Assembly: GCA_046530765.1 (NCBI GenBank)
Contig: JBHEQS010000012.1
Coordinates: forward strand, 1-52,336
DNA: 52,336 nucleotides
Reading direction: 5' to 3'
From: Arsenophonus sp046530765
GTDB taxonomy: Bacteria; Pseudomonadota; Gammaproteobacteria; Enterobacterales; Enterobacteriaceae
The translations under genes were made by a program, and so were the position numbers. Shown here piece after piece: positions 21,424 through 29,404 of the stretch. The stretch's first letter is position 1. Every line of letters starts with the position of its first letter. Under the pieces are notes generated by a model. It saw only the letters and a list, made by a program, of their open reading frames with translations. It did not search any database and was not told where the DNA came from.

Positions 21424-21786
21424 GGGGCTGATTTTGGATTTGACGTAATTTTCAAAACCTAAAGTGCATGCCGAGGGGCGGTTTGCCTCGTAAAAAGCCG
21501 CAAAAAATAGTCGCAAATGACAATAACTACGCACTAGCAGCTTAATAATCTGCATAGAGCCCTCTCTCCCTAGCCTCCTCTCTTAGGACGGGGGTCAAGA
21601 GCGGTCAAACCAAAAAGAGATAACGTGGATAACTAGCCTGAAGTTGAAACGTTAATCATAATCAGGCTATTCTGTTAGCGGCGTGTCTGTCTGCTGCTTA
21701 TTGATAAATATAAAGACTAGACTAAGCATGTAGTGCTAAGGATGTAGGAATTTCGGACGTGGGTTCAACTCCCACCAGCTCCACCA
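21424..21786 (+). ncRNA. ssrA: tmRNA (ssrA)
   Basis: tmRNA rescues stalled ribosomes by acting first as an alanine tRNA, then as a message. The 363 bases run from GGGGCTGATTTTGGATT to AGCTCCACCA and match E. coli ssrA throughout. The acceptor stem keeps the G3-U wobble pair that marks it for alanine. The T arm reads GGGTTCAACTCCC. The resume codon GCA is at 21513 and the tag reads ANDNNYALAA followed by TAA (21543-21545) and a second TAA-like codon; E. coli has ANDENYALAA. The pseudoknot segments GAGCCCTCTCTCCCTAGCC and TCTTAGGACGGGG are recognisable. It is by far the most G+C-rich stretch around here. Its partner smpB lies just upstream. Confidence 0.98.
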
Positions 21787-22755
21787 ATTTTATTTAATTA
21801 GATTAATATTATGTATATTTTAGGTTCATATATTATTATAATAATATAATCTAGTTTTACATTTATAACTACATGTGATTTTATCTAACATTGTAATATA
21901 TTGCTATATTGTTGGTTAAAACTTAAAATACAACAGTTAATCTTTAAATTATTTAAAGATTAACTGTTGAAAAAAAATTCTATTTTCCATCTTTTATTAT
22001 ATTGTTTAAAAATTAAATAATCTAAAATGAAAATTTTCTAAACTTTGTATAAGTTTCTATTAATCAGAAAAATATATTTCAAATTTCATTATTTCTTAGT
22101 GTTAAAAAAAACTAATAAGATTATTTACTTGCTATTTTAACACTACAAATTGTTGTTTCATGCAAATAAATATTGCAATAATTGTACGACTTGAAAATTA
22201 AAATAAGCGAAATCTATTTTTGTATATTAAAATGAAAATCTATCAATACATTAATTAAGAGCTAAAAATACTGCTGTTATTACTTGCAGGATCTAAGTAA
22301 AGTGTTGTTTTTAGTGAACGAATTACTATAAAATAAATAGTAAAATCAATTAATTGCAATGTTTTAATAAATAAATTAGAAATTAATATCATAAGATTAT
22401 CTCTTAATATATTTTTGATATAATTTAATTTTTTAATTATTGTAAATAATTTGTTTCTATTTTATGTAGTATTTACTTTTATGCTAATAAAATAATTTTA
22501 CTACTAAATTTTGTTTTTTCTTAAAATATTTTATTTTACTTTAAAATTAAAGACTTTTAGCATATTATGCTAACGTATCAATACGATTATGTATATAATT
22601 TTTTTAAAACTTTCCTGATATTTGCAATAAGTAAGTAAATATACTAATGAAATAATAACTATTAACAAAGTTATTATAGAAAAATAAAATTAATTATTTT
22701 ATCTTATCTTTTATAAGTATTATTTTATATTTTAAATTTATTTAGTAAGAGCTGT
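21787..22755. other. Non-coding stretch between ssrA and the ratA relic
   Basis: No gene is seen on either strand. Apart from the 19-bp hairpin at 21931-21969, the DNA is AT-rich with no recognisable motif. In E. coli smpB lies directly beside ratA, so this stretch contains or borders the break of the inversion described in the findings. Confidence 0.55.
21931..21969. terminator. 19-bp perfect hairpin 145 bases after tmRNA
   Basis: Arms 21931-21949 (CAACAGTTAATCTTTAAAT) and 21951-21969 are exact complements with one base between. In RNA the stem would be about 16 bp with a loop of 5-7 bases. It could act as the distant terminator of ssrA, although the tail after it is A-rich rather than T-rich on the plus strand. 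Read on the minus strand the same holds, so its role is open. Confidence 0.45.
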
Positions 22756-22783
22756 CTAATACAAATTATATAATTTGTATTAG
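22756..22783. repeat. 28-base perfect palindrome at the head of the ratA relic
   Basis: Two 14-base arms (CTAATACAAATTAT and its complement) abut at 22769/22770. The right arm overlaps what were codons of ratA (VLV, equivalent to ALV in E. coli), so the palindrome replaced or arose from the start of the dead gene. Confidence 0.8.
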
Positions 22784-23181
22784 TATATTATAAGTATATA
22801 AAAATGTATAATTTAATAAATGATGTATATTCATATTTTTATTATGTTGAATACGTACTGAAATATTGAATTATTCTAATAATAATATAATCGCTTATGG
22901 TTGATGTTGATAAAGCTGAAATTAATAATACTTTTTTTACTTATAACATATTACAATATAATTAAGAGCATTGAAATATAATTAATAAAATATCCATTAA
23001 GTAAATTACTAGACAATTTGTTATTTGTATCATTAAATAAAATATGCGTAGAGTTAAATTATAGATTAATTAAATCATACCAATAACTATTTCTACAAGA
23101 TTATTGATAGGATTTTAAAGAGCTAGTCAGCAACATTGTGCAATCTTTACTAAGTGTGCTAAGGAGATTTATAATAACTAA
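22777..23181 (+). pseudogene. ratA: ratA relic (ribosome association toxin, START-like)
   Basis: RatA is a START-domain protein reported to bind 50S subunits. Fragments on the plus strand match E. coli RatA in order: LVYYKYIKMYNLINDVYSY at 22780-22836 (E. coli LVPYSAEQMYQLVNDVQSY), MVDVDKAEINNTFFT at 22897-22941 (AAVDVSKAGISKTFTT), DRILKS about 23105 (FGRVFKEL) and FTKCAKEIYNN at 23146-23178 (FTVRAKEVYSAR), ending with TAA at 23179-23181. Stops and frame changes lie between them. The order, spacing and total length fit a 145-codon gene, and ratB follows at once as in E. coli. The last codons overlap the ratB start region, which may explain why this end is best preserved. Confidence 0.85.
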
Positions 23182-23464
23182 AATAAATATTGAAATTATT
23201 TATGCATTGCCAAATATGAAATTTTTGTTTAACATCATGATAGAGAAGGGCTTTAATGTTGAGGAAGCAATTGTAGAATCTGGTATTTTATTGATTTGTA
23301 ATGATATTGACTTAACTAAAAATAAAGTTGGTATTTATAGTCGACCAGTTAAATTATCAGATATCTTATCTGATGGTGATCGAGTTGAAATTTATCGTCC
23401 ATTGTTTTCCGACCCTAAAGAGATGAGGCGAAAGCGAGCAGAAAATGCAAAACAAAAACCTTAA
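23138..23464 (+). CDS. ratB: RatB family protein (ubiquitin-like fold), start uncertain
   Basis: Small protein of the RnfH/RatB family (Pfam RnfH), function unclear. The conserved part, from TKINIEIIYALP to EIYRPLFSDPKEMRRKRAE, matches E. coli RatB over nearly its whole length, including IDLTKNKVGIYSRPVKLSD. The start is a puzzle. The nearest usable codons are GTG at 23138 or 23156, both upstream of a strong AAGGAG (23161-23166). Where E. coli has its ATG the sequence reads ATA (23171 or 23174), at a suitable distance from AAGGAG. So either ATA is used, or translation begins further upstream with a short extra leader, or the gene is newly silenced. The body shows no lesion. bamE converges from the other side. 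Confidence 0.8.
   Translation: MQSLLSVLRRFIITKINIEIIYALPNMKFLFNIMIEKGFNVEEAIVESGILLICNDIDLTKNKVGIYSRPVKLSDILSDGDRVEIYRPLFSDPKEMRRKRAENAKQKP
23161..23176 (+). promoter_or_regulatory. Ribosome binding site of ratB followed by ATA instead of ATG
   Basis: AAGGAG at 23161-23166 is the strongest ribosome binding site in this neighbourhood. It is followed by ATTT and then ATAATA; aligned with E. coli RatB the first residue falls on the ATA at 23171. The site also lies inside the last codons of the ratA relic (AAG GAG = KE), so it may survive from the ancestral overlap. Confidence 0.6.
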
Positions 23465-23493
23465 TATCTTATACATATTAGAAGATACTTTTA

Positions 23494-23829
23494 TTATTGT
23501 GCGAGATCATTATTTTTTATATCAATCAAAATACCATTGTTATTAAAAGTTAGTTTTAACGTATGCTGATTAATTTTTTCGCGTCCTAGTTGTTGGCGAA
23601 AAACATAATACCAAATTTTCTCTCCAAATAATTCCTTTAGCATTGGAGTTCCTAATAAGTATATTACCTGCTCCTCAGTCATACCTTTTTTGATTTTTAT
23701 CAAATCATTTGAAGAAAGGTAATTCCCTTGATTAATGTTAGGATTATAAATAAGTTTTTCTGCAATAGAGCAACTTGTTGTTAACGTAGCAATAATTACA
23801 GTAATAGCAATTAATAGTTTGCAGCGCAT
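23494..23829 (-). CDS. bamE: BamE (SmpA), outer-membrane assembly lipoprotein
   Basis: BamE is a small lipoprotein of the BAM complex that inserts beta-barrels into the outer membrane; here that would include the fimbrial usher. The 111-residue product (E. coli 113) begins with a lipoprotein signal ending in the lipobox LTTSC with Cys20. It keeps NINQGNYLSSNDLIKIKKGMTEEQV, LLGTP, WYYVFRQQLGREKI and LTFNNNGIL. AAAGGA stands about 11 bases before the ATG. It converges with ratB, 29 bases apart, exactly as in E. coli. A short TATCTT/AAGATA stem between the stops may be a weak shared terminator. Confidence 0.95.
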   Translation of the reverse strand: MRCKLLIAITVIIATLTTSCSIAEKLIYNPNINQGNYLSSNDLIKIKKGMTEEQVIYLLGTPMLKELFGEKIWYYVFRQQLGREKINQHTLKLTFNNNGILIDIKNNDLAQ

Positions 23830-23943
23830 GATAATATATTCCTTTGTAAGTTATATTATTTATAATAGTATATGTTTAAAATTAAAATATTTTCTTGTTT
23901 TTCTGTGAACTTATAAAAATACAATAAAATAAACTATTTTTAG

Positions 23944-24119
23944 ATAGTAATCTGTTTTTATGTTATATGTAATGTTTCTACTGCTTTCTTGTTTAGTTAG
24001 TAAAAAGAAAATTTTGTAATGGCGTTTTATTGCACTTTTGTTTTTAGTCAATCGTATTATTTATCACATAAATAATAATATCTATCTGATATCCAGAAGA
24101 GATAGAGATAGAGGCAAAT
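23944..24119 (-). pseudogene. recN: recN relic (DNA repair ATPase, C-terminal end)
   Basis: RecN is an SMC-like protein for double-strand-break repair and lies between nadK and bamE in E. coli. In that place, on the minus strand, two fragments fit its C-terminus at the right spacing. ESSRNITYNIK at 23956-23988 matches EVTRNTLANAK near the end. Around 24060-24119, IC followed after 16 residues by DK, YD and KTK fits the stretch from CVTHLPQ to SKETDGAMTE, with stops. The part coding for the ATP-binding half is not recognisable, and the gap to nadK is too short for a whole recN. The assignment rests on position plus weak matches. Confidence 0.55.
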
Positions 24120-24136
24120 ACTCTATTAAATAATGA

Positions 24137-24174
24137 TTTTCTTAATTGAATAAATATTGATTCAATTAAGAAAA
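24137..24174. repeat. 15-bp perfect hairpin
   Basis: Arms 24137-24151 (TTTTCTTAATTGAAT) and 24160-24174 are exact complements with an 8-base loop. On the plus strand the right arm is followed by CAGC, so there is no terminator tail; on the minus strand it ends in a run of four A's. Confidence 0.7.
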
Positions 24175-24469
24175 CAGCAATATTCATCAAAAAAAATAAA
24201 GTCGTAGTATATATTTTTTATTATTATAACTTTTATATATAACGCAATCTATAAAAGTTCATAACATAATGTAACTATTATTAACTAATATGTTTATCTA
24301 ATATTTATTATAATATTGAACTATGCTTGAGTAAATAATCAATTCATGATTTCATCATTTAACTACACATAAATAGTAAATATCAATTTGGAATTAAAAG
24401 TTCATATATACTATTTATAATTAATTAACTTAATTCATTAGCACAATGTCGTAATATTGCTAGAATTTA

Positions 24470-24503
24470 TCAGCTATTATTAATACATATTAATAATAGC
24501 TGA
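24470..24503. repeat. 16-bp perfect hairpin
   Basis: Arms 24470-24485 (TCAGCTATTATTAATA) and 24488-24503 are exact complements around two bases. Confidence 0.75.
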
Positions 24504-25015
24504 ATTTAACAAGATAATGAAATAATCATGTATTTAATAATTTAGTTTTTATTCTTTTCTTAGGAGTTTTAAATTATTTTAAAAGAAAGTAATTTTATAA
24601 TTATATGATATTTATGTATTAAATTAATTTTTTCACAATGCATTGTTCTAATTTATTTAATTTTTAAATTTAGCCATGTGTAAAATTATTACAAATAATA
24701 ATACAATGAATTATAACTAATTAATTAAATTTATTAGTTATAAAATAAGTTGTTTGAAATGAGTTATATTTTATTATTTAGTTTAAAAATTTATATTATA
24801 TACTTTATGAAATATTATTTAATAATGTGCTGCACAGATTATTGAGATAATAATTTCCTTTTATTTTTATTAAATTTTATTACATTATATTGAATACTAA
24901 TTATTAAATAATAATTGACGACAAGTAACAGCATGTTTAAATAATTATTTAAATTATAATTCAAGTAATTGCAATAATGTAACAAATACATATCAAAGAA
25001 ATAACACAAACATTT

Positions 25016-25052
25016 ATACTGAATATACAACTTGTAGTTGTATATTCAGTAT
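25016..25052. repeat. 17-bp perfect hairpin with 3-base loop
   Basis: Arms 25016-25032 (ATACTGAATATACAACT) and 25036-25052 enclose TGT. The outer ACTG/CAGT recalls a LexA box, but the two halves are far too distant for one. It lies downstream of nadK by about 150 bases and could serve as its terminator, although no T run follows. Confidence 0.75.
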
Positions 25053-25197
25053 TATATTAAATACATATCAATATAATGGATGCATATATTAGTGTATTAA
25101 GCTGAAAAATAAATGATATAATTATCAATTTTGTATACAAAATAAACTCAACAAATCTATTTTAATTAATTTTATGGAAAAAATGATAGATTAAAAA

Positions 25198-26097
25198 TCA
25201 AAATATTTTCTTTGACCAGCCTAATTTTGAACTTAATGTATTAAAATAATTGTAATCTTTTGGATATATAAGATTGAGTTTTTTATTGCTTTGTTTTATT
25301 AATATTTCATCGTCATATTGAATAGGTAAAATAATTTGACCATCACAGCTGATTTCATAATTTGTATTTTTTTGCCTAAGTTTTAGTTTAATTTTACTAT
25401 TACTACTTATGACTAATGGGCGTGATGAAAGAGTATGTGGAAACATTGGAACTAACGCAATAGCCTCAATGTTTGGAGTAAGTATAGGACCACCAGCAGA
25501 TAGAGAATATGCTGTTGATCCAGTTGGTGTAGCAATAATCAATCCATCGGAGCGTTGAGAAAATGCAAATCGATCATCAATATAAACTTCAAATTCAATC
25601 ATGTGAGCCACCTTTCCTGGATGTAAAATAACCTCATTAATTGCATTATTCACACTAGATTTATGATTTTTTTTACATATTTGAACTTCTAATAAAAAAC
25701 GTTTTTCTTCACAAAAATTGCCAGATAACACTTCTTTTAACTTTTGTAGTGCATTATCTGGCCCGAGCTCAGTTAAAAACCCAAGATTACCACGGTTAAT
25801 GCCAATAACTTTATTTTCGTAACGTGATAAAATTCGCGCCGCCCCAAGCATATTTCCGTCTCCACCAACAACAATAATTAAATCGGCTATTTTTCCAATT
25901 GCTCTTAATCCGTTTATACTAGCATTTTTTAACTTAAGATGTTTTGCAATTTTATACTCAATAATTACTCTATATTTTTTCGCACATAACCAATTATAAA
26001 GTTGTTCATGAGTTTTCATCGCCTCTGGATGTCTAGGATGTCCAACAATACCTATATATTCAAATAATGTTTTTTTTGTGGCTTTTCTGTTTATCAT
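25198..26097 (-). CDS. nadK: NadK, NAD kinase
   Basis: Cytoplasmic enzyme that phosphorylates NAD to NADP using ATP. The 299-residue product (E. coli 292) has the family motif GGDGN at residues 78-82 with catalytic Asp80, NRGNLGFLTEL, the NAD-binding RSDGLIIATPTGSTAYSLSA and GGPILTP. AGAGGAG lies 7 bases before the ATG, a strong ribosome binding site. It is divergent from grpE with 102 bases between the starts, the arrangement also found in E. coli. The C-terminal extension after the conserved fold is short and lysine-rich. There is no sign of damage. Confidence 0.96.
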   Translation of the reverse strand: MINRKATKKTLFEYIGIVGHPRHPEAMKTHEQLYNWLCAKKYRVIIEYKIAKHLKLKNASINGLRAIGKIADLIIVVGGDGNMLGAARILSRYENKVIGINRGNLGFLTELGPDNALQKLKEVLSGNFCEEKRFLLEVQICKKNHKSSVNNAINEVILHPGKVAHMIEFEVYIDDRFAFSQRSDGLIIATPTGSTAYSLSAGGPILTPNIEAIALVPMFPHTLSSRPLVISSNSKIKLKLRQKNTNYEISCDGQIILPIQYDDEILIKQSNKKLNLIYPKDYNYFNTLSSKLGWSKKIF

Positions 26098-26128
26098 AGT
26101 GTTCTCCTCTTATTATAATGATTTGTTC

Positions 26129-26157
26129 TATTGAATTTTAAATTTTTATCCCCATAT
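26129..26157 (+). promoter_or_regulatory. Heat-shock (sigma-32) promoter of grpE
   Basis: TATTGAA (26129-26135) resembles the -35 CTTGAA, and CCCCATAT (26150-26157) fits the sigma-32 -10 element CCCCATNT exactly; 14 bases separate them. Four C's in a row are rare in this AT-rich DNA. Transcription would begin about 26164, giving a leader of about 35 bases before the grpE ATG. E. coli grpE is likewise a sigma-32 gene. Confidence 0.75.
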
Positions 26158-26199
26158 CAACGAATAATTTATATTGATACTAAAAATCGGGAGATACTA

Positions 26200-26817
26200 A
26201 TGAATAGTAAAGATCATACAGTGTATGATGAACAAAACTCTGAAGAAATAGAATTAAAAAAATTACAAAAAAATGAAGAAATAGAAGAAATAATTGAAAA
26301 TAATCAGTCGGAAATCTTTGCAGATAAAGAATTAATTAATCCTCGCATTGCTGAATTAGAAGAACAATTGCTTGAGGCACAAAAACGAGAACGTGAAGCT
26401 ATATTGCGCGCTAAAGCTGAAGTTGAAAATTTTCGTCGGCGTACTGAACAAGATATTGAAAAAACATATAAATTTGCCTTAGAGCGTTTTGCTAATGAAT
26501 TGTTACCAATAGTTGATAATTTAGAAAGAGCAATTGAACTTGTTGATCGAGAAAATAATGAATCCACTTTAATGCTTGAAGGTCTTGAATTAACGCTAAA
26601 ATCTTTTTTAGCTACAATTAAAAAATATGGTGTTCAAGTGGTTGATGAAAAAAACGTTCCTTTTAATCCAGAGTTGCACTTAGCAATAACCATGATTGAC
26701 TCTGAAGAATATGAATCTAATCAAGTTATTGATATTATGCAGAAAGGTTATACTTTAAATGGTCGCTTATTGCGGCCAGCGACAGTTGTTGTATCAAGAC
26801 AAAAACAAATTGAATAG
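26200..26817 (+). CDS. grpE: GrpE, nucleotide exchange factor of DnaK
   Basis: GrpE releases ADP from the chaperone DnaK. The start at 26200 is preferred over a TTG at 26131 because CGGGAG stands 8 bases before it and the upstream TTG overlaps the heat-shock promoter. The resulting 205-residue protein is close to the E. coli 197. It has an acidic N-terminus, a long coiled coil (about residues 45-115, LEEQLLEAQKREREAILRAK and EVENFRRRTEQDIEKTYKFA), and the C-terminal beta-domain with NVPFNPELHLAIT and MQKGYTLNGRLLRPATVVV. A hairpin overlaps the stop codon. Confidence 0.96.
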   Translation: MNSKDHTVYDEQNSEEIELKKLQKNEEIEEIIENNQSEIFADKELINPRIAELEEQLLEAQKREREAILRAKAEVENFRRRTEQDIEKTYKFALERFANELLPIVDNLERAIELVDRENNESTLMLEGLELTLKSFLATIKKYGVQVVDEKNVPFNPELHLAITMIDSEEYESNQVIDIMQKGYTLNGRLLRPATVVVSRQKQIE

Positions 26818-26840
26818 TACATCTAGATAGATGTACTATT
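26813..26840. terminator. Bidirectional terminator between grpE and ung
   Basis: AATAGTACATCT (26813-26824) pairs with AGATGTACTATT (26829-26840) around the loop AGAT. It overlaps the grpE stop codon and lies 13 bases before the ung stop. The convergent gene arrangement and T-rich right flank (TTAGTTTG) fit a shared terminator. Confidence 0.7.
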
Positions 26841-26852
26841 AGTTTGTTGCCA

Positions 26853-27527
26853 CTAAATGATAGGTATCCAGTTAATTGGATTAAATCCTTGTTTTATAAG
26901 TATTTTATTGGTTTTAGAAAAATGTCGGCAACAAAAGAAACCTCTATGAGCAGAGAGTGGCGATGGATGAGGTGCTTTAAGGATAAAGTGTTTTTGTTCA
27001 TCAATAAATCGTCCTTTTTTCTGCGCACGCGATCCCCACAATAAAAAAATTACACCATAACAATATTGATCAATTACTGAAATAACCTTATCTGTAAACC
27101 TTTCCCAACCAAGATTAGCATGAGAGTGAGCTTTACCTTGTTCAACAGTTAAAATTGTGTTTAATAAAAGTACACCTTGTTTTGCCCAACTAACAAGATA
27201 ACCATGATTTGGATATTTAAAATCATTGATATCTTTTGTTAGTGTCTTATATATATTAATTAGTGAAGGTGGTACAGGTAATCCTGGCTTAACTGAAAAA
27301 GAGAGACCATGTGCTTGATTTGGTCCATGATAAGGATCTTGTCCCAATATCACAACTCTAATATCGCTAAATTTAGTATAACGAAAAGCATTGAAAATAT
27401 CTTTTTGTTCTGGAAATATTATTGTGCCTTGTTCTCGTACTTTAGTGATATAATCCATTGTTTTATAAAAATATTCTTGTTTTTTTTCCAGACCAATCAC
27501 ATCATTCCATGTGAATAATGTAGGCAT
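26853..27527 (-). CDS. ung: Ung, uracil-DNA glycosylase
   Basis: Removes uracil from DNA, mainly after cytosine deamination. The 224-residue product (E. coli 229) has the water-activating loop GQDPYHGP with Asp64 and His67, PPSLINIYKTL, GVLLLNTILTVEQG, LLWGSRAQ and the DNA-intercalation loop HPSPLSAHRGFF with His187; Asp64 and His187 have the same numbers as in E. coli. The usual FFGC after this loop reads FFCC. Start ATG at 27527 gives the typical N-terminus with FTWNDVIG. Keeping Ung in an AT-rich genome is notable because its loss would speed C-to-T change. Converges with grpE. Confidence 0.96.
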   Translation of the reverse strand: MPTLFTWNDVIGLEKKQEYFYKTMDYITKVREQGTIIFPEQKDIFNAFRYTKFSDIRVVILGQDPYHGPNQAHGLSFSVKPGLPVPPSLINIYKTLTKDINDFKYPNHGYLVSWAKQGVLLLNTILTVEQGKAHSHANLGWERFTDKVISVIDQYCYGVIFLLWGSRAQKKGRFIDEQKHFILKAPHPSPLSAHRGFFCCRHFSKTNKILIKQGFNPINWIPII

Positions 27528-27782
27528 AATTATTTCTTTATATTTAGTTAAAATATGATTTATCTTAATATTTTATTTAAAATTAAATGCATTGAATTTA
27601 TTAAATTATTTAAAATAATTAATTATTATATATAATATAATAGCAAAAAACTTGATTACATTAGTAAAATTAATTATTTATTAATTTCAGAATACATAAA
27701 ACTATCTAATCTATTAATTAAAATTATAACAAAAAATTATTTAGTACTTCAATATATATTATGCTCTTATATTTTTCTTGAT

Positions 27783-27831
27783 TTATAATATTAATCTATA
27801 CTAATAACATTAGTATAGATTAATATTATAA
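27783..27831. repeat. 23-bp perfect hairpin with 3-base loop
   Basis: Arms 27783-27805 and 27809-27831 are exact complements around AAC. The stem includes TTAATCTATACTAAT. With 23 pairs it is one of the two longest stems in the window. Confidence 0.85.
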
Positions 27832-28410
27832 TAAATTAATATTAAAAATGTTGAAGAATATTTAAATTCTTATAAAAGATAGATATAATGTTATTTAATA
27901 TTTGTTATAAAGTTATTTTTAAGTATTTAAGATAATTATCACATGTGTTATCGCATATTAAAGAAACAATGATATGATAAATATACAATAAAAGTTAGAA
28001 AAGTAAAATTTTTCAAAAACAAAAATATATCGACACAGATTATGTAAATCAGTTTCCATATGATCCAACATGAACTAATGATTATTTATTGAAATATAAA
28101 AATATCTACGGCTTTTGAATCAACTAACTAAATTAAAAACTAAATTTATTTTTTATATTATATATAAATCAATTCTTCTGTATTTAAATTATTAAATAAA
28201 ATATTAATGATAATAAATTTTATTTATTAGTTGTAAAACTTATGCTATCAATCACATAAAAATATTAATTTTATATATAATCTAAGTTTTAATTTAATAA
28301 AAAATAATTATGTTAAATGGAATTTCATATACTTGTAAATAATTTATTAATCTGATATAAATAATCTAAGAAATACAAAAGTAAAAAACAATTATGATAT
28401 TAATACTTTA

Positions 28411-28457
28411 TTTTACATTAATATTATTTAATTACATTAAATAATATTAATGTAAAA
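28411..28457. repeat. 20-bp perfect hairpin followed by a T run
   Basis: Arms 28411-28430 (TTTTACATTAATATTATTTA) and 28438-28457 are exact complements with a 7-base loop. AATTG and seven T's follow (28464-28470), so on the plus strand it resembles a terminator, though no gene precedes it. Confidence 0.75.
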
Positions 28458-28709
28458 AATTGTTTTTTTATTATACTAAATAAAATGTTTATTATTACTA
28501 TTTATATTAAGTAATAAAATTAGTTAATTTATTAATATATTAACTAATTTAAAAGAGAAATTAATAAAATAATTACAGAAAATAAACTTTTATTAAAAAT
28601 AATAGTCTCAAGACATATTATTTAATATTATTCTTAGAATATTAAATTTATTTTTTTGTAGTATGTTATTAACAAATACGATATATATTTTTAATAAAAT
28701 TATTGAATA

Positions 28710-29312
28710 GTGAAAAGAGTTGTGAACAATATAAAATTAATTGTTGGACTAGCTAACCCTGGCTATAAATATATTCTAACTAGACATAATGTTGGTTCAT
28801 GGTATGTTGAATTGTTAGCTAAGCATTACAATCAATTACTAAAAGAAGATAATAAATTCTTTGGTTATACTACAACTATTAACTTAACAAATAACAATGT
28901 TCACTTACTTATACCGAGAACATATATTAATTTAAGTGGAAAATCAGTGTTAGCACTGTCTAATTTTTACAGTATAAAAATGTCTGAAATTCTTGTTGCA
29001 CATGATGAATTAGATTTAATGGCTGGGATAGTTAAAATAAAATTTGGAGGAAGTAATAGCGGACACAATGGTATTAAGGATATACAAAATAAGCTAGGTA
29101 ATAACAATAATTTCTATCGTTTACGTATTGGTATTGGTCGTCCTAGTAACAAAAATAAAATCGTCGAATTTGTATTAAGCAAACCTACAGAAGATGAGCA
29201 TAAATTAATAAATAATGCAATTAATTTAGCAATATATTGCACACCTATTTTTCTTAAGGATGGAATTGATAAAGTAGTAAATCAATTACACTCATTTAAT
29301 ATATCAAATTAA
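28710..29312 (+). CDS. pth: Pth, peptidyl-tRNA hydrolase
   Basis: Releases peptides from tRNAs that dropped off the ribosome. The 200-residue product (E. coli 194) has GLANPG (Asn16), the catalytic TRHNVG (His26), FFGYT, INLSGKSV, AHDELDL (Asp99) and GGSNSGHNGIKDI. Neither candidate start is ATG: GTG at 28710 has no ribosome binding site, while GTG at 28722 has AAGAG only 3 bases before it and gives an N-terminus (NNIKLIVGL) that fits E. coli (TIKLIVGL) better. ychF follows 92 bases on, as in E. coli. Confidence 0.95.
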   Translation: MKRVVNNIKLIVGLANPGYKYILTRHNVGSWYVELLAKHYNQLLKEDNKFFGYTTTINLTNNNVHLLIPRTYINLSGKSVLALSNFYSIKMSEILVAHDELDLMAGIVKIKFGGSNSGHNGIKDIQNKLGNNNNFYRLRIGIGRPSNKNKIVEFVLSKPTEDEHKLINNAINLAIYCTPIFLKDGIDKVVNQLHSFNISN

Positions 29313-29404
29313 TACTATTATATTAATTTTTAAGAAAAATATTTTTATTTATATTTATAAATTAAGAATTCATTATTTAATAAATAATGTTAAGGTAAAT
29401 ACTT

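Larger units (their letters stand above)
24120..25197. other. Non-coding stretch, former recN territory
   Basis: AT-rich, without a recognisable gene or conserved motif. It carries three perfect hairpins, listed separately. An AT-rich minus-strand frame at 24839-25030 has no protein-like features beyond what base composition gives. Confidence 0.55.
27528..28709. other. Non-coding stretch between ung and pth
   Basis: No gene, motif or clear promoter is seen beyond AT-rich DNA. Two of the longest hairpins of the window lie here (27783-27831 and 28411-28457). Promoters of both divergent neighbours must be within it. Confidence 0.55.

Noticed and set aside
24839..25030. Minus-strand frame of 63 codons
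   Set aside because: Tyr/Asn/Leu-rich as expected from AT-rich DNA, no motif, no ribosome binding site.
25016..25052. LexA box near the former recN
   Set aside because: ACTG and CAGT are present but separated by far more than the spacing of a LexA site; the structure is a plain hairpin.
26304..26567. Long minus-strand frame within grpE
   Set aside because: It is an antisense frame of a well-supported gene; likewise the frames opposite to ychF, ung, lolC, lolD and htpX.
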